NCBI GenBank assembly: GCA_041662485.1
Contig: JBAZSJ010000003.1
Coordinates: 110,695-174,694, forward strand
From: Rariglobus sp041662485
Lineage (GTDB): Bacteria; Verrucomicrobiota; Verrucomicrobiia; Opitutales; Opitutaceae
Length of the DNA stretch: 64,000 nucleotides
Reading direction: 5' to 3'
Shown here piece after piece: positions 17,197-26,249 of this stretch. Position numbers and translations under genes: made by a program. The notes below the pieces were generated by a model that did not search any database, had not been told where the DNA came from, and saw nothing but the letters and a program-made list of their open reading frames with translations. Numbering within the stretch: position 1 is the first letter of the stretch; each line of letters opens with the position of its first letter.

Positions 17197-19290
17197 ATGA
17201 TCCGATCCCTTTCGCATCACTTCGCAAAACTTTGCGCGGCCACCCTTCTTTTGACAGTCGTTTCCCCTGCCTCGCACGCAGCCACCGCCCCCGCACAATG
17301 GGAACACTCCGGCTGGGGCGGCGGCGGCTGGTTCTGGGCCACCGCCTATCATCCGACCAAATCCGGCACCATCTACATGGGCCTCGATGTCGGCGGCGTG
17401 GCCAAGACCACCGACCACGGTCTCACGTGGAAAATATCCAACACAGGCCTGACCAACTACGCCGCCTATTCCCTCGCCGTTGATCGCACCCGTCCGGAAA
17501 CCGTTTACGTCGCCACCGAGGACGGCCTGCACAAGAGCACCGACGGCGCCGCCACTTGGAAACTCCTTCCCGCCACCCGTCGCGCCGAACTGCGCATCAC
17601 CGGCGAGCGCAACCACAGCGTCCGCTCCGTCGCCGTGGACCCGACCGACGGCAACATCCTCTACGCCGCCACGCCCGGCGGAAAAATCTACAAGTCCTCC
17701 GACGCCGGCGAAACCTGGTCCGTCGTCTTCGAGAAAAAACCCGTCGGCACCACCGCGCCCGCCCCGTTTCACGCCGTCGCCGTCTCCTTCAAAAATCCCG
17801 CGCTCGTCGTCGCCGCCACCGACGACTCCGGCCTCGTGCTGAGCGAGGACGCCGGCCGCACCTGGCGCGAACTCGACACGCCGAAAAAAGCCTCCAGCGC
17901 CATGTTCGCCGAGACCGACTCGAACGTCATGTTCGGCTCCTTCTACAAAGACGGCATCTGGAAATCCACCGACACCGGCAAAACCTGGACGCGCCTCACC
18001 GAAGGCGTTCCCGCCAACGCCACTTTCCGCGAAATCGCCGTCAGTCCGGCCAACGCACTCGACGTCTACGCCATCGGCTCGACCGTGATCGTTTCCAACG
18101 ACGGCGGAAAATCCTGGAAGCAGTCGATGACCTTGAACGCCGATCTGACCGGCAATCCCACGCGCCACTACAACGGCGAGGAACCGACCACCAACATCGT
18201 CCACCCGATGAACATCACCTTCAACCCGACGAACTCCAAGGAACTCTTTATCAGCTCCGACTGGCGCGCCGCGTGGAGCGGCGACGGCGGCACCACCTGG
18301 CACGAACGCGCACGCGGCGCCGACATCTCCTGCATCACCGACATCCGTTTCAGCAAAGGCCGCGTTTACACGACCGCCATGGACGAAGGCACGCTCGTGT
18401 CCGAGGACAACGGCAAGACTTGGCGCCAGCTCTGGCCGCTCAAATATCTCCCCGACACCAGCGGCCATTACTGGCGTATGGCCGTCAACACCATCGACGG
18501 CGTTGACCAAATCGTAAGCGCCGCCTCGCCGTGGAATACGCCTCTGCGCCGCGTCGTGTTCAGCGCGGACGGCGGCAAGACCTTCGCCGACACCACCTCC
18601 GGCCTCCCCGACTACGTGCCCACCGCGAACACCATGTGGGGCCAGGGCCACCCGCGCGCCCTCGCCGTTGACCCGAACGATCCCCGCATCGTTTACCTCG
18701 GCCTCGACGGCGACGCCACCGAAGGCAAAACCGGCGGCGGCATTTTCAAATCCGAGGACGGCGGCGCCACGTGGAAACAACTCCCCAACCAACCCGCGAG
18801 CCGCCGCATGTATTACGGGCTCGCCATCGATCCCACCGATTCCAAGCGCATCTTCTGGGGCGCCTGCGCCGACAACGGCGGAGTTCATCGCACTCAGGAC
18901 GGCGGCAAATCTTGGGAACGCGTCCTGGACAAAGAGCCCTACGTTTGGAACGTCCTCGTGACGAAGGAGGGGGTCATTTATTGTTCGGGCCGTCAGCTCT
19001 GGCGCAGCACCGATCATGGCGCCACTTGGACTTGCCTGACCCGCTTGGAAACCGATCGCTCTGTCGTAGGCATCGAGGTGGATCCGCGTGATCCAAAGAC
19101 CGTCTGGATTTCCCAGACCACCTGGAATGGGTCGGACGCCGGCGGCGTTTACAAGACTACCGATGGCGGCGTCACCTGGAAAAACATCACCGGCAACCTC
19201 CCGCACCGCAAGCCGCAGATCCTCCGCTTCAATCCCGAGACCAACGAGCTGTGGTCCGGCTGGGTCGGCCTCTATAAAATCAAACAGTAA
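17197..19290 (+). CDS. Secreted BNR/GH74-like double beta-propeller protein
   Basis: 697 residues. ATG at 17197 is chosen because a signal peptide follows directly (FAKLCAATLLLTVVSPASHA). The mature protein is a chain of BNR blades (TTDHGLTW, STDGAATW, SSDAGETW, STDTGKTW, SEDGGATW). The first blade has YMGLDVGGVAKTTDHG with D64 at the place of the GH74 base Asp, but I cannot map the second catalytic Asp by eye. It is therefore GH74-like or sialidase-superfamily, not proven xyloglucanase. Two paralogues (37117, 45681) share the same order and the near-identical tail TNELWSGxxxLxKIKQ. This copy is the only one of the three without an inserted module in the first propeller. Confidence 0.78.
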   Translation: MIRSLSHHFAKLCAATLLLTVVSPASHAATAPAQWEHSGWGGGGWFWATAYHPTKSGTIYMGLDVGGVAKTTDHGLTWKISNTGLTNYAAYSLAVDRTRPETVYVATEDGLHKSTDGAATWKLLPATRRAELRITGERNHSVRSVAVDPTDGNILYAATPGGKIYKSSDAGETWSVVFEKKPVGTTAPAPFHAVAVSFKNPALVVAATDDSGLVLSEDAGRTWRELDTPKKASSAMFAETDSNVMFGSFYKDGIWKSTDTGKTWTRLTEGVPANATFREIAVSPANALDVYAIGSTVIVSNDGGKSWKQSMTLNADLTGNPTRHYNGEEPTTNIVHPMNITFNPTNSKELFISSDWRAAWSGDGGTTWHERARGADISCITDIRFSKGRVYTTAMDEGTLVSEDNGKTWRQLWPLKYLPDTSGHYWRMAVNTIDGVDQIVSAASPWNTPLRRVVFSADGGKTFADTTSGLPDYVPTANTMWGQGHPRALAVDPNDPRIVYLGLDGDATEGKTGGGIFKSEDGGATWKQLPNQPASRRMYYGLAIDPTDSKRIFWGACADNGGVHRTQDGGKSWERVLDKEPYVWNVLVTKEGVIYCSGRQLWRSTDHGATWTCLTRLETDRSVVGIEVDPRDPKTVWISQTTWNGSDAGGVYKTTDGGVTWKNITGNLPHRKPQILRFNPETNELWSGWVGLYKIKQ

Positions 19291-19312
19291 TCCGACAACC
19301 GGCGATTTCAGC

Positions 19313-21139
19313 ATGCTCTGGTTCTCGGAAAACGAATTCCTCGCCGTCACCGTCCACGCCGACGCCTCGGCCGACATCCACGACAAAACCAACCACGCCT
19401 CATGGCGCATGGGTTCGGTCGCCTTTCAGGAAGAGGGCCCCATCGAGGTCGGCCACGTCTGGCTGCGCACCGACCGCTCACTGTGCGAACAATTCCCCGG
19501 GCGGTTTCAGGGAACGCGCGAAGGCGACACCATCCGCTTCACGCTGCTCGGTCGCGAAGGTCAGCCGGTGGGAGATTTCCGCTGCAAATTCCATCTCGAC
19601 GGCCCGTGGTTCGAATGCCGCGTGGTCCAGGTCGACGAAGGCCTGCCCAGCCTCGTGTTTCCAACCCCGATCCAATCCGAAAGTCTGGTGGTCCCCCAAG
19701 GCGCGGGCCGCTGGATAAAAAAACCGCTCGCGGGCCGTCATTTTTGGGTTTTTCCCGCCCACCTCACCATGCGCTGGTTCGGCGGTCTTCGCGGAGAACA
19801 CGGCTGGATCGGCATCGTGGACGAAGGTTATCAGGACGCCGGCGTGCTGGCCGCCAACATGACCGCGACCACCGGCTGGTTGAAATCGCTCGGCCGCTGG
19901 CAGGGCCCGCGATCTGTCCGCTTCCGCTTCGTGCGCGGCAACTACGTCGCTCTCGCGAAGACCTTCCGCGCTTACGCCCAGGCCAAGGGCTTCTTCCGTT
20001 CGCTCGTCGAAAAAGCGCAGACCACGCCCGCGCTAAAAAACCTGATCGGGAGCCGCGCCGTGTTCTTCTGGCAGGCCCGCACGCTTCACCCCGAACGCCG
20101 CGAAGACCGCATGCTGCCTCTCGCCGAGGGCGATCAAACGCCTTCGCTCAAGGTGAGTCTTTCCCATGCCGACGTCATGCGACTCATCGGGCAGGCTCGC
20201 GAAGCCGGCATGCAGCGCGGCCTCTTCGCCCTCTGCGGCTGGATTCGCGGCGGCTATGACGAATCGCATCCCGATGTCTGGCCGCCCGAACCGGCACTCG
20301 GCTCATTGGACGAATTCAAGACGCTGCTCGCGCAACCGGATCCGCTCACCGTCGCCGTGCACGACAACTATCAGGACATCTACGCCCAGTCCCCGAGCTG
20401 GCCCAAGGGCGTGGTGCGCACTCTGTCGGGCGCGCCCATGCCGGGCGGTTACTGGACCGGCGGACAAGCCTACATCCTCAACTCTCGCGCCAGCCTCGCC
20501 TACCTCCGCCGCAACTGGGAGCAGTTGGGCACGCTGCCCCTGCGCGCCGTTTACTGCGACACGACGACCGCCGTGCAATTCTACGAGTCCTACGAGCCGG
20601 GCAACACCCAGACCCGCACGCAGGACGAAACCGGAAAAATCGCCCTGCTGGATTTCTACAAGCAACAGGGCGTCGTCCTCGGGAGCGAAGGCGGAGCCGA
20701 TTTCGGGGTCCCGTTCACGGACTTTCTGCTGCCCTTCGGGCAAGAGCGAGTCCCGGGCGAAACCATTCCCTTGTGGCCGCTCGTGTATCACGATGCCGTC
20801 ATTTCTTACGCCGTCTCCGACGTGACGACAACCTCCCTCCCCGACCTGCGCCGTCAATGGCTGCTCCAGATGCTCTGGGGCTATCAGTGCCGCTGGTATT
20901 TCGCATCGCAGGCCGAATGGGACCAATCCAAGCCCGCGTTTCAGGAATCGTTCATGGTCGGCCGCTGGCACGAGCGCATCGGCACCAGCGAAATGGTCTC
21001 CCATCGTTTTCTCAGCGACGACGTCGAGGAAGTCTCCTACGCCAACGGCCTGACCTTGACCGTCAACCTCTCCTCCGCCGACTTCGGCGCCGACAGTATG
21101 CGCATCCCCCCCGGCGGCCACGTGATCCGCGAAGCGTGA
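19313..21139 (+). CDS. DUF5696-like putative glycoside hydrolase
   Basis: 608 residues starting MLWFSENEFLAV, 22 bp after the propeller gene. The first 230 residues are a beta-sandwich. The rest looks like a TIM barrel (TPALKNLIGSRAVFFWQART, GLFALCGWIRGGYDESHPD, AVHDNYQDIYAQSP, LRAVYCDTTTAVQFYE, GVVLGSEGGADF, then a final beta segment). This is the arrangement of DUF5696 and related glycoside-hydrolase-like proteins. Acidic candidates are D in YCDTTT and E in GSEGGAD, analogous to nucleophile and acid/base positions in retaining barrels; this is inference. No signal peptide is visible. It is the last gene of the 10967-21139 run. Confidence 0.65.
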   Translation: MLWFSENEFLAVTVHADASADIHDKTNHASWRMGSVAFQEEGPIEVGHVWLRTDRSLCEQFPGRFQGTREGDTIRFTLLGREGQPVGDFRCKFHLDGPWFECRVVQVDEGLPSLVFPTPIQSESLVVPQGAGRWIKKPLAGRHFWVFPAHLTMRWFGGLRGEHGWIGIVDEGYQDAGVLAANMTATTGWLKSLGRWQGPRSVRFRFVRGNYVALAKTFRAYAQAKGFFRSLVEKAQTTPALKNLIGSRAVFFWQARTLHPERREDRMLPLAEGDQTPSLKVSLSHADVMRLIGQAREAGMQRGLFALCGWIRGGYDESHPDVWPPEPALGSLDEFKTLLAQPDPLTVAVHDNYQDIYAQSPSWPKGVVRTLSGAPMPGGYWTGGQAYILNSRASLAYLRRNWEQLGTLPLRAVYCDTTTAVQFYESYEPGNTQTRTQDETGKIALLDFYKQQGVVLGSEGGADFGVPFTDFLLPFGQERVPGETIPLWPLVYHDAVISYAVSDVTTTSLPDLRRQWLLQMLWGYQCRWYFASQAEWDQSKPAFQESFMVGRWHERIGTSEMVSHRFLSDDVEEVSYANGLTLTVNLSSADFGADSMRIPPGGHVIREA

Positions 21140-21152
21140 TCCGCAGCCGTTT

Positions 21153-21162
21153 TGTTCAAACG
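21153..21162 (+). promoter_or_regulatory. TGTTNNAACA-type candidate operator B
   Basis: TGTTCAAACG within CGTTTTGTTCAAACGATCC, followed by CGTAAAGAAAT. It lies 14 bp after the preceding stop and about 105 bp before ATG 21267. Nearly identical over about 45 bp to site C (26158). Confidence 0.45.
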
Positions 21163-21266
21163 ATCCCGTAAAGAAATCGCGCATCCGTGATTCTTTGAGC
21201 GATTTTCGCCGCGTTTATCCGGAAAGTAGCAGACCCCGCGATGTGAGCCCACGCCCCTCGTTCGTC

Positions 21267-24200
21267 ATGCTTTTCGTTCCCCGCCCCCCTTCTTCCGTCT
21301 CCCCGTTTTCACAACTGCGCCCGCTCGGCCTCCTGCTGACCGCGCTTCTCGCGATTGCTGCGCCCCTGTCCGCCGCCATCGGCACCTGGAACGGTAGCTG
21401 GCCGCCTCCCGCCGGCAGCTACAACACCGGCAATGACGCCAACGTCCCTGTCTCCGCCGTCGTCCAGGAATCCCCGCAACAGATCACTCTCACCCTCCAC
21501 CGCGCCGGTGCCTACACGATCTACCGCAAACTGCGCGACGAGACGTCTTGGGGCACCGCCCTCGTCACCCTTCCGGCCGGGTCCACTTCCTACGTTGACA
21601 CCGCCGTGACCGCAGGGGTCGCCTACGAATACCGACTCGTCCTGACCCGCACCCCGCAAAGCGCGGCCTCGGGCTACGTGATCGCCGGCATCCGCGTGGA
21701 TCAAACCGCCCCGCGCGGCCGGGTCGTCCTCGTGGTCACCACTGCGATCGCCAACGGGCTCCCCGCTGAACTCGACGCCTACCAACGCGACCTCGGCGCG
21801 GACGGCTGGACCGTTCACACCCTCACGGTCACGCCCGGCAACTACGGCGGCACCGGCAATCTCCACCAATCCATTCGCGCCGATATTCAGACGCTTAACA
21901 CCGCCTACCCCGGTGAACTCAAAAATGTCATCCTCCTCGGCCGGGTGCCCGTGCCCCGGTCGGGACTCATCGACGGCGGCCGCCCAGACGGTCATTACAG
22001 CTCCTTCGCAGAGGCGACGGATTCCTATTACGCCGAGATGGATGGCAACTGGAACGACACCGGCACCAACATCCAATACAGCACTTCGTCCAATTTCTTT
22101 CAGAACATCGCGGGTGACGGGTTGTTTGATGCTTCAACGGTTTCCGCCCTCGGCACCGGGCAAAAAATAGATCTGGGCTTCGGCCGGATCGACCTGTCCT
22201 ACGGTCAGACGAGCGAGATCGCCACCACCCGGATGTATCTGCAAAAACTCGCCCGCTACCGCCGTGCCGCGAATGACTTTCAACCCGGTCGCCGGGGGGT
22301 GATCCGCAAAGGCTACGACAACGTCGATGAAGCCGGCTGGATGAGCCTGCCTTCCCTGCTCGGCGCCGGGAACATCGTCGCGGTCACCAGCACCGCCGAT
22401 CTGCCGGCCAATCCCACCGGGCGCTACGATACGGACGGCCTGTTCACGCGCGAAAATCAGCAGGGGCCTTTTCTCTTTTATTTCAAAGGCACTGGCATGC
22501 TCGACGACCGGGACGACGACAGCCGCGCCGTCTTCTGGAGCGGCATGCAAAGCCACTGGGGCTTCTGGGCCGACAGCGGCGGCGGCAAAATGCCCGCCCG
22601 CCTGGCGGCCGACAGCTTTACGCTCAGTTTCACCTGGAGCATTTGGGGCATTCGCCACCTGTATCACCGGCTGGGCCTCGGCGGCGACATGGGCGACATG
22701 CTGCGCACCACGATCAACAACAGCAGCAGCTTCAGCGGCTTCTATCCTTATGTCACGGGCGGCACCACCAACGGCGACAAAAACGGCCGGCTCTGGATCA
22801 GCCACATGGGCGACCCCACCCTCCGCCTTTTCCCCGTCCGTCCGCCCGTCAACCTCGCGGCCTCGCCCTCCGGGGCCTCGGACGTCTCCCTGTCCTGGAC
22901 GGGCTCCGACGACACCGGCCTTCTCGGCGTTCATGTTTATCGCGCGCCCGCTCCCACCGGTCCTTGGACCCGGCTCACCACTGCCGGCTCTCCGCTTTTA
23001 GGAAACACTTATACCGATACTCCGCCCACTCCCGGCGACTGGACCTACTCGGTTCGCGCCGTCAAACTGGAGACCACCCCCTGCGGCACCTACCTGAACC
23101 CCAGTCTCGGCGCCACCGTCACCGCGCAGACGGAAACCGCATCAACCCCGCTCGCCATCACCACGACCACCCTGCCCGCCGCCGCCTGGCAAACCAAGGG
23201 CTCGATCACGCTCCAAGCCACCGGCGGCAACCAGCCTTACACGTGGTCGCTCGTCGGCGGCACCCTCCCCACCGGGATGACCCTGTCTTCGGACGGCACA
23301 ATCTCCGGCACGCCCGCGCGGGGAGGCGAAACCTTCCAGCCGGTTTTTCAGGTCAGCGATTTCCGCGGCGCCACCGCGCAAATCGGCTACGAACTGGGCG
23401 TCACCACCCGCCGCACCCTGTCCATCCCCGTCATTGCCGACACCATGGCGAAAAGCTCCGTCAGCTTCGTGGACTACAACTACGGCACGAGCAACGGCCT
23501 CGCCGTCGTAAAGTCGGCCTACACCGCGCCGCTCTACACCGACTCCATCGCCTTTTTGCGTTTCTCCCTGCCCGCCCTCGCCGAGGGCGAGCGACTGGAT
23601 GCCGCCCGGCTTTGCCTCACGATGGGCAGCGGCAGCGCGACGACCACGACCACCACCCTCACCGCCTCCTTGCTGGCCGACTCCATGGACAACTGGGTCG
23701 AGGGCATCCTGTCGGGTTGGTCCAGCACGGGCTCGTCCCTGACCTATACCAACCGCCCGACCTCCCTGAACGCGACGGTGCCCGCCGTCACCCTTCTCGG
23801 CGCGCTCGCCCCGAATGCGCGAATCAGCATGAACATCCTCTCCCACTGCGCCGCCACCCTGGCGAACGATCCGGCCAGGATCGCGAGCTGGATCATCGGC
23901 TCGAACACGATTTCCAGCCTGACTATCTGCAGCCGGGAAAACCCTCCCGCCGTCCACCCCGTGGTTGAACTGGAAATCACCCACGCCCCCCTCATCACCC
24001 TCGCCCGCCCCCTGTCGGGTTCCGCGACGATTCCCTCGGGCCAGGGAATCGTCCTGAGTTCCGTCGTGACGGACAGCTCCGCCGTCACCAACGCCTGGAG
24101 CACGATCAGCGGCCCCGGAGTCGTCACATTTGAAAACACCGGCAGTGCCAGCACAACGGCCGGCTTCTCCGCTCCCGGACGTTACTCGCTGCTCCTCACC

Positions 24201-25667
24201 TCCGACGACGGCGAACTGGTCACGCAACAGCTCGTCGATGTCCGGGTGGTCTCCACCGCCTCCACCATTAGGACCGACAACCTCGTCCTCTATTATCGCT
24301 TCAACGAAAGCGGTGGAGCCACAGCCTCCGATTCCGCGCCCGACGGCGTCCCCCATCCCGCCGCGCTCGGCAACACCACCGGCCTTCTCTGGTCCCCCTC
24401 CGGCGGACGCAGCTCCGGCGCCTTGAATTTCTCCACCAACCTCCTCTCCCTTCAAACCCCCGACGAGGCCGCCCTAGACAACACCAACCGCCTCAGTGTG
24501 GCGCTCTGGCTCAACCCGGCGGCGGCCACGCTCGATGCCAACCCCCGCGGCCTGCTTTCCAAGCGCGTCTTTTACAACGATCAGGACGCCTACTCGGTTT
24601 ATACGCAAAACGGGCTGGTCTGCGCCCGTTTCAACGGGGGCAACTTCACCGTTTCCACCACGACCGCCGTCCTCACCGCCGGCAAATGGACCCACCTCGC
24701 CGTCGTCTATGACGGCACCCTGGCGGGCACCGCGAACTGCGTGAAAATCTACGTCAACGGCGTGGCGGTCCCGGTGACCGGCGGCAATGAAACCGATGCC
24801 TCCATTCCCAACACCACCGCGTCCCTCTGGATCGGTCAGCTGGGCGGCAACACCTCCTACACGTTCCAAGGGTTGATGGACGAACTTCGCCTCTATCGCG
24901 GACGCGCGCTCGGCGCCTCCGACGTGGCCGAGCTGATGGCCTCCGAAGCACCGCGCCTCACCATCGCCGCTCCGGTGGACGCCCCCGTGTCAGGCGAACC
25001 CTTCGCCCTCACGGCCACCCTCACCGACGCCGGCCTTCCGCTTTCGTCCGACTCGGTGACCCTGCAATGGAGCAAGCCAGCCGGCACTCCCGTCGTGGCG
25101 TTCTCCACGCCCGCCGCGCTCTCCACCGCCGCCACCGCCACCGGCGACGGCTCCATCACCCTGCGCCTCGCCGCCGACGACGGCGCGGTCGGAACCTTTG
25201 TTGACACCACCCTCGCCATAACCGCCGCCACGCTCAACTACGCCGCCTGGTCCGCGCAGATCACCTGGCCCGTCGGCGCCGACTCCACCGCCACCGGCGA
25301 CCCCGACGGCGACGGTTTCTCCAACCTCCTCGAATACGCCCTCGCCTTCGACCCGCTCTCCGCCGACTCCGCCACCCACCGTCCATCCGTATCCATCGTG
25401 GACGGACACCTCGCCTTCAGCTTCACCCGCGACTCCGCGCTCAGCACCCTCACCTACGAGGTCCAGGCCAGCCCCGATCTCTCGCCCAACTCCTGGATCA
25501 CCCTCGCCCGCTCCACCGCCGGCACCGCCACGACCAGCGTGAACAGCGGCGCGCTCAGCATCAACGAAACCACCACCGGAGATCTCCGCCGCGTCACCAT
25601 CGTGGACGCCACCGCCCTGAGCGGCGTCTCCCGCCGCTTCCTGCGCCTCCTGGTCACGCAGCCCTGA
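21267..25667 (+). CDS. Large secreted multidomain protein: degenerate C25-like domain, FN3, Ig-like, DNRLRE, LamG
   Basis: 1466 residues from ATG 21267 (a TTG further upstream is possible). Signal peptide: LGLLLTALLAIAAPLSA. Domains by DNA position: a Rossmann-like gingipain/C25-type region 21700-22840 (LKNVILLGRVPVP, ATDSYYAEMDG, ending ISHMGDPTLRLFP as in C25 proteases); FN3 22840-23120; putative Ig (He_PIG) 23148-23405 (SLVGGTLPTGMTLSSDGTIS); DNRLRE 23420-23990 in normal order (IADTMA, NYGT, LRFSLP, then CSRENPPAVHPVVELEI); LamG 24270-24960 (YYRFNESGG to MDELRLYRGRALG). The C-terminus has an EF-hand-like DPDGDGFSNLLEYAL. The usual C25 GHG motif reads KGTG and no catalytic Cys is evident, so proteolysis is doubtful. 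Probably an adhesin or glycan-binding surface protein. Confidence 0.7.
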   Translation: MLFVPRPPSSVSPFSQLRPLGLLLTALLAIAAPLSAAIGTWNGSWPPPAGSYNTGNDANVPVSAVVQESPQQITLTLHRAGAYTIYRKLRDETSWGTALVTLPAGSTSYVDTAVTAGVAYEYRLVLTRTPQSAASGYVIAGIRVDQTAPRGRVVLVVTTAIANGLPAELDAYQRDLGADGWTVHTLTVTPGNYGGTGNLHQSIRADIQTLNTAYPGELKNVILLGRVPVPRSGLIDGGRPDGHYSSFAEATDSYYAEMDGNWNDTGTNIQYSTSSNFFQNIAGDGLFDASTVSALGTGQKIDLGFGRIDLSYGQTSEIATTRMYLQKLARYRRAANDFQPGRRGVIRKGYDNVDEAGWMSLPSLLGAGNIVAVTSTADLPANPTGRYDTDGLFTRENQQGPFLFYFKGTGMLDDRDDDSRAVFWSGMQSHWGFWADSGGGKMPARLAADSFTLSFTWSIWGIRHLYHRLGLGGDMGDMLRTTINNSSSFSGFYPYVTGGTTNGDKNGRLWISHMGDPTLRLFPVRPPVNLAASPSGASDVSLSWTGSDDTGLLGVHVYRAPAPTGPWTRLTTAGSPLLGNTYTDTPPTPGDWTYSVRAVKLETTPCGTYLNPSLGATVTAQTETASTPLAITTTTLPAAAWQTKGSITLQATGGNQPYTWSLVGGTLPTGMTLSSDGTISGTPARGGETFQPVFQVSDFRGATAQIGYELGVTTRRTLSIPVIADTMAKSSVSFVDYNYGTSNGLAVVKSAYTAPLYTDSIAFLRFSLPALAEGERLDAARLCLTMGSGSATTTTTTLTASLLADSMDNWVEGILSGWSSTGSSLTYTNRPTSLNATVPAVTLLGALAPNARISMNILSHCAATLANDPARIASWIIGSNTISSLTICSRENPPAVHPVVELEITHAPLITLARPLSGSATIPSGQGIVLSSVVTDSSAVTNAWSTISGPGVVTFENTGSASTTAGFSAPGRYSLLLTSDDGELVTQQLVDVRVVSTASTIRTDNLVLYYRFNESGGATASDSAPDGVPHPAALGNTTGLLWSPSGGRSSGALNFSTNLLSLQTPDEAALDNTNRLSVALWLNPAAATLDANPRGLLSKRVFYNDQDAYSVYTQNGLVCARFNGGNFTVSTTTAVLTAGKWTHLAVVYDGTLAGTANCVKIYVNGVAVPVTGGNETDASIPNTTASLWIGQLGGNTSYTFQGLMDELRLYRGRALGASDVAELMASEAPRLTIAAPVDAPVSGEPFALTATLTDAGLPLSSDSVTLQWSKPAGTPVVAFSTPAALSTAATATGDGSITLRLAADDGAVGTFVDTTLAITAATLNYAAWSAQITWPVGADSTATGDPDGDGFSNLLEYALAFDPLSADSATHRPSVSIVDGHLAFSFTRDSALSTLTYEVQASPDLSPNSWITLARSTAGTATTSVNSGALSINETTTGDLRRVTIVDATALSGVSRRFLRLLVTQP

Positions 25668-25795
25668 AACAACACCTCGCCCTGGCCCTCGCCTGCGTTT
25701 CCGCCACCGCCGTCTTCCTGCCCATGTTCTCCGACCGCGTGCCGAGCCGTTACCAGATCGTGGTTCCCGAACCGCTGAAGCGAAACCTGACGCAC
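25664..25795 (+). pseudogene. Remnant of a polysaccharide deacetylase gene
   Basis: Read from CTG at 25664 (overlapping the upstream stop), the frame gives (M)KQHLALALACVSA, a signal-peptide start. This is fused to TAVFLPMFSDRVPSRYQIVV and PEPLKRNL, which closely matches residues 40-68 of the deacetylase-like protein at 12801 (TAVFLLMFSDSVPSHYQIVV, PELVKRNL). The mature N-terminus between signal peptide and TAVF is deleted, and homology ends after about 25795. The start codon is degraded. It was probably the next gene of the 21267 transcription unit, coupled as at 13928. Confidence 0.8.
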
Positions 25796-26157
25796 AGCCA
25801 ATCCCCCAAAAATCCCTTTTGGAGTGCGGCGACCCGTCGCCGCTTTCTCTCCGCGCACCCCGATGCGCGCCCTCCCCCTCCCCAACATCGCGCCTATAGG
25901 CGCGCGGGAGACTCTCCTTCGCATTCAACCACTTTATGCCCTTTCGTGGCCAAAAATCCCGTCGGGTTTCCTCGTCCCGTAACGTTGCTGAATTTACGTC
26001 CGATCACACAACGCCCAGGCGCTGTCTTCACCGCTTTTTCTCAAAGTCGCCCCTCCCATGCAACAACGTCCCGTAGGATTACTCGGGCACGCCATAGGCG
26101 CTGCGAGCAAGGCCGGTTTCCAAAAAAGCCGCATTTCCCGTGTCCGGGGATACGTTT
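25796..26157. other. Gene-free stretch after the deacetylase remnant
   Basis: About 360 bp with no supported coding frame. It may hold further decayed deacetylase sequence, but I could not align any. Site C follows it. Confidence 0.5.
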
Positions 26158-26167
26158 TGTTCAAACG
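26158..26167 (+). promoter_or_regulatory. TGTTNNAACA-type candidate operator C
   Basis: TGTTCAAACG within CGTTTTGTTCAAACGATCC, followed by GCTAAAGAAAT and a GCGCGATCC..CATTC stretch resembling site B. It lies 83 bp upstream of the DUF1593 gene start at 26250. Confidence 0.45.
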
Positions 26168-26249
26168 ATCCGCTAAAGAAATGCGCGATCCTTCATTCAA
26201 GAAGTGATCGGTCCGGATTTTTTTCTGAAAGTGAACCTCTCCCCTCGAA

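Noticed and set aside
17107..19410. Long open frame on the minus strand opposite the propeller gene
   Set aside because: It is antisense to a gene with clear signal peptide and BNR motifs. The translation is low-complexity Gly/Val/Ala-rich, as expected from high-GC codon bias.
25724..26176. Open frame following the deacetylase remnant as a new gene
   Set aside because: Only the first 25 or so residues match a known protein; the rest is Pro/Arg/Ser-rich without structure.
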